Source: Gonapodya sp. JEL0774 | Lineage: Eukaryota; Monoblepharomycota; Monoblepharidomycetes; Monoblepharidales; Gonapodyaceae | DNA length: 11,898 bases | Assembly (NCBI GenBank): GCA_027604505.1 | Contig: JADIIX010000103.1 | Span: 64,001-75,898 of the forward strand | Direction: 5' to 3' | The notes under the pieces: generated by a model | Databases searched by the model: none | Told to the model about the DNA's origin: nothing | What the model saw: the letters and a program-made list of their open reading frames with translations, nothing else | Made by a program: the position numbers and the translations under genes | Part shown: in pieces, positions 1 to 9,506 of the stretch | Position numbering within the stretch: the first letter of the stretch is position 1 | How the letters are laid out: each line of letters begins with the position of its first letter

Positions 1-59
1 TCAACTGCGGTGTTGCCGGTCATTTTAGTCATTATTGTACATCCATTTACCGTTAATAA

Positions 60-66
60 TATAAAT
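60..66 (+). promoter_or_regulatory. TATA-like element upstream of RPA1
   Basis: A TATAAAT string lies 89 nt before the RPA1 start codon at 149, within the AT-rich stretch at 54-66. The position suits a core promoter, but AT-rich strings are common and no start-site data exist. Only 148 bp of upstream sequence is in the window, so most of the promoter is missing. Confidence 0.35.
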
Positions 67-148
67 GTTGCCAGTGTATCATTACGGTAACGGTCATTTG
101 GTAATTTGGTTGTGCACTCACTGTGAAAGCTGTCTTCGCAACAACCAC

Positions 149-3077
149 ATGGAGCAACTGACACCGAACTCGATCGCGTCGCTCTACTCACAAAGACAAC
201 AAGGACCATGTGTAGTTCAAGCTCTGAACATAAAGAAGATTCTGCCGTCTGGGACTCAAAACCAGGAACGATTCAGGTTCGTATTCTCGCCTCACTGATC
301 TGCCGGCCCAGAAAATGTTGCATCCACGCAGAGGGGATTAGAAAACGAGGTGATCCGGGAATAGCGGTATGGCAGCTTTGCTGGTTGGGGTCTCCGGCAT
401 GGAGGAGAATTCAGCAGGTTATCATCAGAAACCACCGGGATCTCAGCCTCCCCTGATTCGCAGTCATAGTAAAAGCACAGATTAATACTCAACCATGTTC
501 TTGGTTCTTGCTCCTGACCGTTTTGTTTCTCAAACTGCCAGGGTCATCATCTCCGATGGAACCTTCTTCATGCAAGGAATGCTTGCAACACAGCTGAATG
601 ATATTTGTAATTCCGGTCTGCTCCAAAGAAATGGTATTTTCCGGATAAAGGAGTTCGTGGTGAACAATGTCTCAAGTAGGACGTAAGTGTATAAATTGAG
701 AGTCCGGAGTCTCTGATCTGATTGGTTTTGCACGGTTTTTGTCATGTACTGTACGATCAACGAACACCTTTTGTCCGTGTGGTTTTGTTGTTGTGGTCAC
801 TGCTCTTCCTTTCTCGACCGCATATTCATTCCAAATATCTCCATCAGCATCGCTGTAATCCTTAACATTGACGTCCTCACTCCCAACAACCCCTCCTTGG
901 ACCGTATCGGGCACCCTAAGAATATTGAGGAAGTTGGCGCTGACTTTGACTTAGTTCAGGGTGGAGCGGCCCAGCCTCACGCGGCATTCGGTAACGTCAC
1001 GAATGGCGGATACAACCGGCAAGAACCTCATCAACAGCGACCTGGCATGGGGAGTGGCCAGCAAGTTCGTCCCTATGGTGGTGAGGGAACTTACCGGAGC
1101 CAATCTAACGTTGTCGTTGGCAATGGTGTTCCTGGCGTGCCCGAGGGCCTCGGACCGATATTCCCCATCAGCCATCTCAGCCCTTATCAGAACAAGTACG
1201 TTTTGCCATGTGCTCTCATGATCTCCCTTGCCCTGTTCCTCTATCCCACGTGACCTTGAATAATTAGATGGACCATTCGTGCCCGTGCCGTCAACAAGTC
1301 TGATATTAAGACCTGGACAAATCAGCGTGGTGAAGGATCTTTGTTCAGTGTCACGTTTGTGGATGAGTCGGTGGGTTTCAAATCGTTGCCTCCCTTTCGA
1401 CGCTTGTGAGTGAACTTTACTTCCGACGGCACTTTTGGCAGGGCGAAATTCGTGTCACTGCGTTTAACGACTCGGTAAAGACATTTTATGATGTTATCCA
1501 AGAGAACCAGGTGCTTTCCATCCCGTCGTCGTTCGGGTGGTCGTTTCGTCACAGCAATCGTTCGTCTCAGGTGTATTATATCTCTCGAGCTTCCGTCAAG
1601 CAGGCTAAGCGGCAGTGGGGTGTTCAGAATGAGTACGAGATGACTTTGGAGCCTTCCTCGGTGGTTGAGCGGTGTGATGACGGGAACGCAGCTGCAGTTC
1701 CGGGCATGAAATTCAACTTTGTGCGTCTGGATAGGCTGTTGGAGTATGAGAAAGACCAGACCATAGGTGAGAATATGCTATTTTTTGTGATGGACTCTTT
1801 GGTTCAAGAATCCCTGTCGTTTCAGATGTTGTTGGAATCATACATTCCATAAGTGATGTCTCCACCATCATCGGCAAGCAGTCGAACAAGACTGTGGAGA
1901 AGCGCGAGCTAACCTTAGTGGACGATTCGAGCCGACAAGTGAGACTGACATTGTGGGGAAAGCAGGCCACCGATTTTCGCGCTGAGGACAAAGCTGTTGT
2001 TGCTGTGAAAGGAGCAAGGCTGGGTGACTTCGGAGGTTCGATTAACGAACTTTGCTTTTGTGTGTCGCTTTTTGACGCACTCCGACACGGTTTCTGTTCA
2101 GGCCGTACACTCTCCGTCTCTGCTGGCTGTACACTTACATACAATCCAGACATTCCAGAGGCTGCTCAGCTTCGTGCATGGTACGATCACCTCCCGCCTG
2201 GCATTGAATTCTCTTCGTACAGTAACGCTGGTGGGCCGGGTGGTGGTCTGAGGGATTCTAAAAGGGACGAGTTCAAAACTATATCACAGATCAAAGATGA
2301 GAATTTGGGGCAAAAGGAAACAGTTCGTGCTCGCCCTGGTGCATTTTGGGATGAAGTTTCTCCACTCTTACTCCCATGAATATCTCGCCTTAGGCTGACT
2401 TCTTTAACATCCGCGGGACGATTATCTTCATTCGTAACGAGAACGTTGCTTATCCGGCATGCCCCAGCTCGGGTTGCAACAAAAGGGTTACGGAAGAGGC
2501 GCCAGGGCAATGGAGGTGCGAGAAGTGTAACAAGACTTACCCGGAGCCCTTTTATCGGTCAGTGTTGTGGATTTAGCTGTAAAGGTCAAATTATCGGACT
2601 GGAATGTGTGTGCTTCCTGCAGATACATCCTATCAGTTTCTGTGAGTGACCATACAGGTCAGACATGGCTGACGGCATTTCACGATGTAGGCGTAGAGCT
2701 CCTGGGAATGGAAGCGGGGGCGTTGCTCAAGTTGAAGGTAATGGGCTGTCCTCTTTGTTGTGGGTGGCGACTACTTGATTGACGGTTCCGGAAACTTTGG
2801 CAGGACAATGGTGCACCGGGGGATTACGACGCAGTTTTCAATGATGCTACTTTCAAAATGTTCGATTTCCGACTTAGGGCGAAGTCGGACACTTATAATG
2901 TAAGCTTCATTCAACCCTACTAACACTCATCCTTTTTTAAATTCAGTGTATTCTTTGTGGTTCAACTAGGAGGAGACAAGAACTAGGATTCAAATTCAAG
3001 CAATGACACACTTAAAGTGGAAGGAAGCGAGCAAACAACTCGCGCAGACTATCGAGGCATATGAAAAGATGGCGTGA
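149..3077 (+). CDS. RPA1: Replication protein A 70-kDa (large) subunit
   Basis: The large subunit of the nuclear single-stranded DNA-binding trimer RPA, used in replication, repair, recombination and checkpoint signalling. Proposed exons: 149-276, 542-682, 848-1195, 1268-1370, 1442-1510, 1571-1766, 1826-2035, 2102-2322, 2394-2557, 2623-2737, 2804-2899, 2970-3077. They join in frame to 632 residues; human RPA1 has 616. All 11 introns are GT-AG. Domains in order: N-terminal OB fold (about 1-105; R41 and R43 correspond to the human basic-cleft arginines), a Gly/Gln-rich linker (about 110-190), DBD-A (about 195-310, with LSPYQNKWTIRARA and [12 protein letters not shown]), DBD-B (about 315-430, with [16 protein letters not shown] and NPDIPEA), and DBD-C (about 465-632). 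DBD-C keeps the C4 zinc ribbon at C495, C500, C514 and C517, with the same spacing as the human protein. The start at 149 gives an N-terminus matching the family ([12 protein letters not shown]); the frame is open upstream to 65 but without similarity. The first intron (265 nt) is the longest in this gene. Confidence 0.95.
277..541 (+). other. RPA1 intron 1 (265 nt)
   Basis: The donor is GTTCGT at 277 and the acceptor is CCAG at 538-541. Splicing joins ..QERFR to VIISDGTFF, matching the family, so no coding sequence appears to be missing. It is about four times the length of the other RPA1 introns except intron 2 (165 nt). I see no RNA gene or repeat in it. Confidence 0.75.
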
Positions 3078-3265
3078 TTCTATCGTTCAATGTCGTAGCG
3101 CATTTTTCTGATTTAGTAATGTGATGCATATTGTCAAAGTATGAGTGCCCGTGCGGATCAGTGGTCACCATTCAGCCAGGGCAGCTGTCACCATCCTCCA
3201 ACATAACGGACCGATTCCCCCATCTGACCGGTTCCCTGCTCTCGAGCTCGGCGTATCTTTCTGCT

Positions 3266-3289
3266 GCGCGATCGAAGATCTCATCGCGC
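3266..3289. repeat. 7-bp inverted repeat in the kinesin-5 upstream region
   Basis: GCGCGAT (3266-3272) and its reverse complement ATCGCGC (3283-3289) flank a 10-nt spacer. CGATCG occurs at 3269-3274 and again at 3293-3298. It could be a protein-binding site for a cell-cycle regulator, but it matches no motif I can name with confidence. Confidence 0.4.
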
Positions 3290-3397
3290 CGTCGATCGGG
3301 AATCTCCACGTCTCTGAACCATTCGCCGCTGACGGTTCAAATCCAGCAGTTCTTTGCTTCTCATCGCTGAAGCCGACAATTGGCAGGGTCAAGCAAT

Positions 3398-3405
3398 TAT
3401 AAATA
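3398..3405 (+). promoter_or_regulatory. TATA box candidate of kinesin-5
   Basis: TATAAATA fits the TATAWAWR consensus exactly and sits 84 nt before the kinesin-5 start codon at 3482, a plausible core-promoter distance. No transcript data are available. Confidence 0.5.
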
Positions 3406-3481
3406 AAAACAGGTTGCCGCATCGTGCTTTATACCAGAAGAATCCTCCAATTCCGAACTTCAACCGTCTGCTGCTCTTGCG

Positions 3482-6400
3482 ATGGCGTCAATGCAGTCCG
3501 AAGTTGTTTTCTCACCGGGGAAAGCATCAACCGCTGGATCCTCTCAGCTTCCGCCAAGGGAGCTGCCCGAATCTAAGGAGACAAATATACAGGTTGTTGT
3601 CAGACTCAGGTGAACAATGAAGCCGTTCGATTTGTCTTTGGGCCATTCAAATCATCGTTCCAAACATCCTTCATACCCTTCCCTCTGAATTTCACACCGG
3701 ACCATACCGAAATGACTAATGACAAGGCCACGGTCCACCAAAGAAATCCGAGACAACTCGCCGGCCCTTATCACAGCCGGCGGCTCGGGAGCAATTGGGC
3801 GCGAAGTTAACGTCCGAATGTTTTCGAGTGAGGCTACACACAAAACGTACACGTTTGACCGAGTGTTCGGCCCAGAAGGTGAGTTTGCTGACCATTGAAG
3901 CAGACCCCAGAGAGCAGAACGATTCTTGAGTACAACTCGAAAGTCTGAAGCGCACGCAAACAAGTTGGCATCCCTACTTTGTGATCAAAGTGGACTGCGC
4001 GCTGTCCTAGCTTTAGTTGCAACGCATCCGTAACCGTTGTCTCTTGCCGCCTCTGTTCCGCTCACTCAGCTGACCAAGAGAACATTTACAATGGCGTCGT
4101 GCAACCAATCCTTGAAGAAGTTCTCATGGGCTACAATTGCACTATATTTGCTTACGGTGAGTGGGTTCAACGGATTCCTCTATTTCGACCTTCCCTCTCA
4201 GACTACTCGCGTACCTCTATTCCTCAAAAATGCTACAATGACAGGCCAAACTGGCACAGGCAAGACGTGTGTTATTCACGTTTGATTTGCACTTTTGGTA
4301 ACCTCATTTCAGTTCGCATGGTTCCTTGTACCCCCTTTCAGCTACACTATGGAGGGCTCGCTCGATGCTCTTCCCAACAGCCAAGCCGGCATCATCCCCC
4401 GCTCTTTGCATCGCCTCTTCGAGACTCTTGAGTCCCAGTCCTCTGACTTTTCCGTCCGTGTGTCTATGCTTGAGTTGTATAATGAGGAGTTGCGTGATTT
4501 GCTCGCTCCCGAAGCTCTCTCCGGTCCAGGGGCTTCTGTAAGCTCCTCGACGGCAACTGGAGCAGTTTTCGACAGCCAGAAGCTGCGACTTTACGATGAG
4601 CAAAAAGGTCGGGGCATTATCATACAGGGACTTGAGGAAGTGTTGGCAAAGAACGTTTGGGATGTGCTGGCAGCCTTGAGGAAGGGGGCTGAGAGAAGAC
4701 AGACAGCGGGAACGCAGCTCAACGACAAGAGTAGCAGGAGCCACTGTGTGTTCTCGGTGACAGTGCACATCAAGGAAGCGACGGCGGACGGAGAGGACTT
4801 GCTTAAAGTAGGTTGGATGAGTTGGATTGCATAACTCTTCCACAGACCCAATTTCATTCCCCATTAGGTCGGGAAGCTTAATCTCGTTGACCTTGCCGGC
4901 TCTGAGAACATTGGTCGATCTGGTGCAGAAAACAAACGTGCTCGCGAGGCAGGCATGATCAACCAAAGCCTCCTCACGCTCGGCAGAGTCATCAACGCGC
5001 TTGTCGATAAGAGTCCACACGTGCCTTACAGGGAGTCGAAGTTAACTAGATTATTACAGGATTCACTCGGAGGTGAATTGAAGGTGTTGGCCTGAGTTGG
5101 GAGCGGAGTGGCTACAATGCTCACTGACGGCTTCTTTCTTAGGGCGCACAAAGACATGCATCATCGCCACTATTTCTCCCGCAAAAGCTAATATTGAAGA
5201 GTCCCTTTCAACCCTCGACTATGCACACCGTGCCAAGAATATTCGCAATAAACCAGAGATCAACCAAAAAATGAGCAAGAAGGCGCTACTCAAAGAGTAC
5301 GTCAATGAGATTGAACGTTTACGATTGGATCTGCAGGTTAGTTATTTTTAAAGTCGGTGACCGCGAACAGTCACTGCTAACACTGCTTACATCCTGGACA
5401 TCGGGTCGTCCAACCCTTGCTCACGTAAAGGCCAACAGGGAAAAAAACGGTGTCTTTCTTTCCCTGGTTTCATATAACCAGCTGATGGAGTCGCACCAGA
5501 GCGGCCGGGACCGAGTCTCGGAACTTGAAAAGGAAAGACAGGCTAAAGAGGAGAACCTCCGTCGGCGTGACGAAGAAAATGCTCGCTTGAAGGAAGAGCT
5601 GATCCAGCAACGGGAGGCACGGAAGCAGCTTCAATTAGAGCTTGAAGAGTCCCGTGCCGAAACAAAGCGCGTCAAGTCGGAATTGGAACAGACCATGATT
5701 CGTCTAAAGGAGGAAGAGGTTTTCAGTACTGCCCAAACACAGACGGCCGAAAATCTGAATGTTGTATCCAATAGCTTCAAGGTGCTCATCGAGAAAGGAG
5801 TGGACGAGCTGAACGGTGTTCATTCGAAGTTGGGTGGGTGTTTCCCTCTTTTATTATCTACTTACACGACTCAGCACTTTCATTCGACTACTAGAGCGGC
5901 GTGAGTCACTGGAGGTTGCCAACAACTTGGCGGTTGTGGATTTCAAGATGAGCCTTGGCAAGAAGCTTGCGGACCTCGAGGCCCAGAGTACTGCCTTTAT
6001 GACGAAACAGGACCAGATTACTGCTGATGTGTTAAATGTTGCAGGATCATGGCTTGAAGAGTGTCGCAAGGTAGGAGAATGTGTGTGTTGAGGAACTCGA
6101 ATATTCAACTAATGTAAGAATCACAAACAGAACGCCAACAAATCTCATTCTCTTGTTGCAACTTCCCTTGCAAACTTGAACGACATAATCTCCCAATTTT
6201 CGAGCGATGCTTCTCTTTTGCTGAGCAGCAAAGACACTGGTCTAGTGGCAATTCTTCAACGTGCGATGGAGGCGGCTCGGGTTACACTGCTTGCCCTGAA
6301 CTCCTATCAACAAGATTCTGAGACTGCGTGGCATAAAACCTCTCACATATTGGAGATTAGTTTAACAGGATGGCGCCGCGATGTTCGGGATGCGGTCACG

Positions 6401-8132
6401 GAGATGGGCAGAGAGTGCAATGAGCTTGCGGAGCACATAGCTTCTGCTATCGAAGTGTGGGGTGGTGAAATCACTGGCCTGGCCCATGAGATTGGCTCTC
6501 AACTAGAGAACGAAAACCAGAGATTACAAAGGGAGTCACAAAGTTTGCATAAATTGCTGAAGGAAACTGCGGTGCGGGAGGCCGAGGAGAGAGACATGCT
6601 GCTTGCTCGAATAAGTGGACTTGTTACAGAATTTGCATCCAATCGGATGGGGGAAATGGGTGGCGCGGTAAAGAGGGCATGTGATCAGTTTGCTGAATCC
6701 GGTCACGTTGGAGCGGACATTCGGGGGCATCTTGCCTCTAATGCAGGGAGAGTGGCAATGGTGATGGCAAATCGGGGAAAAGAGTTACATGGTGATATTC
6801 TTAAGGTTTCAAATATGGCCCAGGAGACCGAGCATAAGTTTTCGGTAACAGCGCAACACATACGTGCCGATCTGGCAGAGCTGCAGGATTCACAGGAAGC
6901 TGTCACCAAGGCCTTCTGTACAGAGACGGAGATGAAATTGCTTACGCTGGAAGGGTGTACTGGGCGAGATGGTGAGTATAACTGTCAGATTAATTCTTGT
7001 ATGGTTTGATACATCAATTTCGAGGTATTTTTGCTAGCCATGCAGTCAGTCTCTGCTCTAAGCGAGCACGTTTCCGAGAATACAGCGCAAGTACGAGGAG
7101 CCCTTCAACAGTTCTCAGTATCAAGTCAGAACCTGTCTTCTGCCTTCCTGACGACGTCTGATGGGAAGATGAAGGAGATCGGACGCGAGGTGCGTTTTCT
7201 CTGTTCCGAGAAAATCCTGAAGTGCAGACTTCACATTCTCACCTTGCTCAGACCGACGCGTCCCTGACTGCGTCACGGGACTTACACCAATATCTTGCAA
7301 TGCTACGCGGCGAAGTTTTGGCGGACCAGGACTCAATGCTAACCAGGAGGTTCCAAACGTACTCCCCCATCGGCTCCACCCCAAGGAAACGCTCCTACAA
7401 ATGGCCGACATTGTGGGAGACCGTAAAGGATCGAGGTGATTATGTTTCTGTATCTAAGTTTACATGGGAGAAAGCGTTCACACAAAATTTGTTCGTAAAC
7501 CAGACACGACGCTCACTCAATACCGGCAAACTGGCTCCACCGGATCCAGGTCCACCGCCTCTCCCAGTAGTATGGGTTTCGCGGTCATCGATGAGTCAAC
7601 TCAGAGTCCAATCGACTTGTGGAGCAGAGTCACGTATCAACAAGACGAATCGGCGGGCAAAGAGAACACTTCCCCTGTTGTGCACACAAAATCGCCATTC
7701 GCCAGCCCCTCGCTAGAAATTTGCAGTCAGTTGGAGGAAACTGCCCGAGCTTGCTCCCCGCTGTCTGACTTATCTCCCCCTGTCCTACCACCATTGGCCG
7801 TTCCCGAACCAACTTATCCCTCTACATTACCACAGACAAAACAAAGGCATATCGTATCCCCTCCCCTTCGCCCTTCGGGCAACGTTGTCAACCCCTCAAC
7901 TTCCTCTATCCCATCACGACCACCTTCTGCTAATGACATCTACGGTGCCTCACTGCCGCATGGCGCTACCTCGAAGCCGCACGAACGGGTGATCCGATCA
8001 CGTATACCAGCACCCTCGTCTGCGGACCTGCTGTCGGGGAGAGGTCAATCAGGTGCTGGGTCTACCGGGACTGGAGCAGCTGGAAGGTTAAGAAGGGGTG
8101 CGATTACTGGGTCCGTGACGGGAGGGAAATGA
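3482..8132 (+). CDS. Kinesin-5 (BimC/Eg5/Cut7 family) mitotic motor
   Basis: A plus-end-directed motor that crosslinks and slides antiparallel spindle microtubules (known for the family). Proposed exons: 3482-3609, 3727-3878, 4070-4156, 4245-4266, 4342-4807, 4868-5072, 5143-5336, 5431-5833, 5895-6070, 6131-6971, 7038-7189, 7252-7435, 7504-8132. They join in frame to 1212 residues. The motor domain is about 35-385: NIQVVVRLR (35-43), P-loop GQTGTGKT (123-130), switch I SSRSH (260-264), switch [10 protein letters not shown] (291-298), then NQSLLTLG. The neck follows at about 386-418. [11 protein letters not shown] (419-429) begins the stalk, with coiled coil at about 447-515 and further helical sequence to about 940. 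The BimC box [15 protein letters not shown] (980-994) contains a CDK-type site at T985. The tail (1004-1212) is Ser/Pro-rich and contains GKENTSP. A Ser/Ala/Gly-rich insertion lies in the motor loop following ELRDLL. Weakest junctions: introns 1 and 7 (AAG acceptors), exon 11 start and intron 12. Confidence 0.93.
4245..4266 (+). other. 22-nt microexon encoding most of the kinesin P-loop
   Basis: Exon 4 of the kinesin-5 gene lies between an 88-nt intron (4157-4244, GTGAGT..CAG) and a 75-nt intron (4267-4341, GTGTGT..CAG). It supplies GC-CAA-ACT-GGC-ACA-GGC-AAG-AC. With one base from exon 3 and one from exon 5 it completes GQTGTGKT. Family conservation on both sides fixes both junctions. Because 22 is not a multiple of three, skipping it would both delete the ATP-binding loop and shift the frame. 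Confidence 0.9.
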
Positions 8133-8292
8133 GGTCTTCGGAAGCACAATTCCAGTGAGGTGTGAAGGGAAACATGATTCCAGGCCAAGCACTTGCGCAC
8201 GGATATGTGCGTTTTCATGCGTGAGAGCTCGTGTTTTCAATTGTTTATTTTGTTGAAATCACAGAGGGAACAGCATCTTGTTATTCCGCTGC

Positions 8293-8298
8293 AATAAA
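8293..8298 (+). terminator. Candidate poly(A) signal of kinesin-5
   Basis: AATAAA lies 161 nt after the kinesin-5 stop codon, within an AT-rich segment. The distance is reasonable for a fungal 3' UTR, but fungal poly(A) signals are degenerate and the site is unproven. Confidence 0.4.
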
Positions 8299-8373
8299 TT
8301 CATATCATTTCTACACACAACCTCGCCACTGTTTCGCTGGTAGCACAAATGTCCAAGAAGGTGTTGAGAGTGT

Positions 8374-8379
8374 TTTATT
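8374..8379 (-). terminator. Candidate poly(A) signal of the complex I gene
   Basis: TTTATT on the plus strand reads AATAAA on the minus strand, about 260 nt beyond the NDUFB11-like stop codon. If both candidates are used, the kinesin (8293) and complex I transcripts stop short of overlapping by roughly 80 bp or less. Confidence 0.3.
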
Positions 8380-8641
8380 TACGCAGAACAGTCACCGGAT
8401 TACCAATATAGAATCAACTGCGCCGTCCACTACACGTCACTACCTCCAGAGTAAAAATTGGGGTTATCCAAGTTGGCCGCCGATAAGCCTACGCGGATTC
8501 TGGGTACTCTTTGGGTGCAAGCTTGTCCTGGTATAAAGGCAATGGAGATGAGCGCACCGCAAGCCCAGATTATTGCCGAAATGGGCATCGGCTCCACTGC
8601 ATCATGAACGACAGCAAGACCGCATGCAATTCGCTTCTCTT

Positions 8642-9406
8642 CTACCTCATCCGTCCTTCCTGCTTCTGCGATTCCAGAACTTCCGCACTCACATGTCTGT
8701 AGTTTGGTGGGAAAGGCCATCCGAACGGTTCGCCGCGGGCAGCGAGGCGGCGTTCTGCTTCTACGCGGGCCCATTCGGTAGGACTAAGCGACGGAGATAC
8801 GAGTTGTGTTGAGAATACGTCAACATTGTGATCAGGGGTGAGGTGGAGAACCAGTCCGAGAATGTCACAACAAGGAGAATCCTACAAGCTCACAGAGAAG
8901 CACCGTGCCACTTTGCGTTTCATAGACCATCCATCGTAGAAGGTGGGCGTGTTTGCGCGCTGCAGACATAATATGACATAATATCCTCCACACTCCTTTA
9001 GGATGTTCCCACACCCCTCCTCCCGAAATCCTCCGCATTCAACGTCATGGACTCCAGTAAAAACCAGGACACTAATGATTACTACTCGGACGAGAAACGC
9101 TCACCTGGAGTTGGGTTTGTAGCTATAAAGTACGCAGAATACAAGCGTTGCTCCTGCGAACCCAAAGTACATCGGAATTTCCCACCACTCCCGGGGAGCT
9201 TTGGTGCCAGGCTGCATCGAGACGTGAATAGGACAGTCGTAGAATATCTCTCAGATGCAATTTGAGCGGGAGTTCACCTTCTGGTTGAACAGGTAACCTC
9301 CTGGCTCATATGTAGGACCCTCTCCCCCCGCCCGAGCAGCCCTGGACGCGTGGAAGTGTCGTCGGGGAGACAGCGACGGTGCTAAACGGAAAATGCGGGA
9401 CGCCAT
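8642..9406 (-). CDS. Mitochondrial complex I accessory subunit, NDUFB11/ESSS-like
   Basis: A probable single-pass accessory subunit of NADH:ubiquinone oxidoreductase in the inner mitochondrial membrane. Proposed minus-strand exons: 9406-9278, 9211-9105, 8783-8642, giving 125 codons with GT-AG introns of 66 and 321 nt. Residues 1-27 form an Arg/Ser/Ala-rich, acid-free presequence (MASRIFRLAPSLSPRRHFHA), as in matrix-targeted proteins. Next come PTYEPGGYLFNQK (31-43) and PGTKAPREWWEI (44-55), then one membrane span at about 57-74 and YKPNSSPTEWARVEAERRL. The order tyrosine/Pro/Gly box, PG-K-x(n)-W, membrane span, YKP, then charged helix is what I know for fungal ESSS subunits. The ATG at 9406 begins the presequence; the frame stays open upstream to 9538. 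The end is less sure: a GTGAGT donor at 8692-8687 could splice to the acceptor at 8598-8597 and swap the last 18 residues for about 8. It diverges from the next gene 100 bp away. Confidence 0.8.
8784..9104 (-). other. Intron 2 of the NDUFB11-like gene (321 nt)
   Basis: On the minus strand the donor is GTGAGC (9104) and the acceptor CTTAG ends at 8784. It is phase 2 and joins YKPNS to PTEWARVEAE. It is several times longer than most introns in the window. I looked for a C/D-box or H/ACA snoRNA and for a further exon and found neither. It carries a perfect 10-bp tandem duplication at 8965-8984. Confidence 0.6.
8965..8984. repeat. Tandem duplication of GACATAATAT
   Basis: Two adjacent perfect copies of a 10-bp unit (8965-8974 and 8975-8984) lie inside intron 2 of the complex I gene. 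It looks like simple replication slippage. No function is evident. Confidence 0.8.
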
Positions 9407-9506
9407 CTTGGTCGGTTCAAGATTTCTGCCAATTGAAACTATGGGTGCACAGCCCATTTTTGTGATCTCGAGTTCCACAAATCCCCACTCCACTCTTGCA
9501 ATCAAG
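9407..9506. promoter_or_regulatory. Divergent (bidirectional) promoter of two respiratory-chain genes
   Basis: Exactly 100 bp separates the start codons of the minus-strand complex I gene and the plus-strand subunit-j-like gene. Both core promoters and 5' leaders must lie in or overlap this segment, unless transcription starts inside the opposite gene. It contains a CCAAT box at 9429-9433 and no clear TATA box. The shared location and matching functions suggest co-expression. Confidence 0.65.
9429..9433 (+). promoter_or_regulatory. CCAAT box, possible HAP/NF-Y site
   Basis: CCAAT occurs within TGCCAATTG. The fungal Hap2/3/5 (NF-Y) complex binds CCAAT and is a known activator of respiratory genes. 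The site is 23 bp from the complex I start codon and 74 bp from the other start codon. The first distance is short for a standard upstream element, so relevance to both genes is inferred. Confidence 0.4.

Larger units (their letters stand above)
3078..3481. other. Intergenic region between RPA1 and kinesin-5 (404 bp)
   Basis: It holds the RPA1 3' end and the kinesin-5 promoter. I see no exon with recognisable similarity. Open frames at 3131-3422 on both strands look like chance. An inverted repeat lies at 3266-3289 and a TATA-like element at 3398-3405. No AATAAA was seen just after the RPA1 stop. Confidence 0.6.
8133..8641. other. Convergent 3' region between kinesin-5 and the complex I gene (509 bp)
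   Basis: The stop codons of the plus-strand kinesin gene (8130-8132) and the minus-strand complex I gene (8642-8644) face each other across this segment. It probably contains both 3' untranslated regions. A small hairpin (CGCAC 8196-8200, GTGCG 8207-8211) and candidate poly(A) signals for each strand are present. A minus-strand frame at 8430-8588 encodes a hydrophobic stretch but matches nothing I recognise. Confidence 0.6.

Noticed and set aside
47-90. Inverted TTACCGT (47-53) / ACGGTAA (84-90) and repeated CGGTCATTT (17-25 and 90-98 approximately) upstream of RPA1.
   Set aside because: Short, AT-rich matches in a truncated promoter that fit no motif I can name. They were not reported as a feature.
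3131-3422. Several overlapping 79-85-codon frames between RPA1 and kinesin-5.
   Set aside because: They overlap on both strands, show no similarity and cover the kinesin-5 promoter elements.
7436-7716. Continuation of the kinesin frame through 7436 to a stop at 7716 without splicing.
   Set aside because: The resulting Arg/Pro-rich sequence looks out of frame. The alternative frame after splicing gives a Ser/Pro-rich tail with GKENTSP that is typical of kinesin-5 C-termini and runs to 8132.
8430-8588. Minus-strand 52-codon frame beginning MPISAIIWACG with a hydrophobic stretch, superficially like a small complex I subunit (NDUFA1/MWFE).
   Set aside because: Downstream sequence lacks the charged WD..MERD-type region of that family, and the frame lies in the expected 3' UTR of the NDUFB11-like gene. 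I recognise no family.
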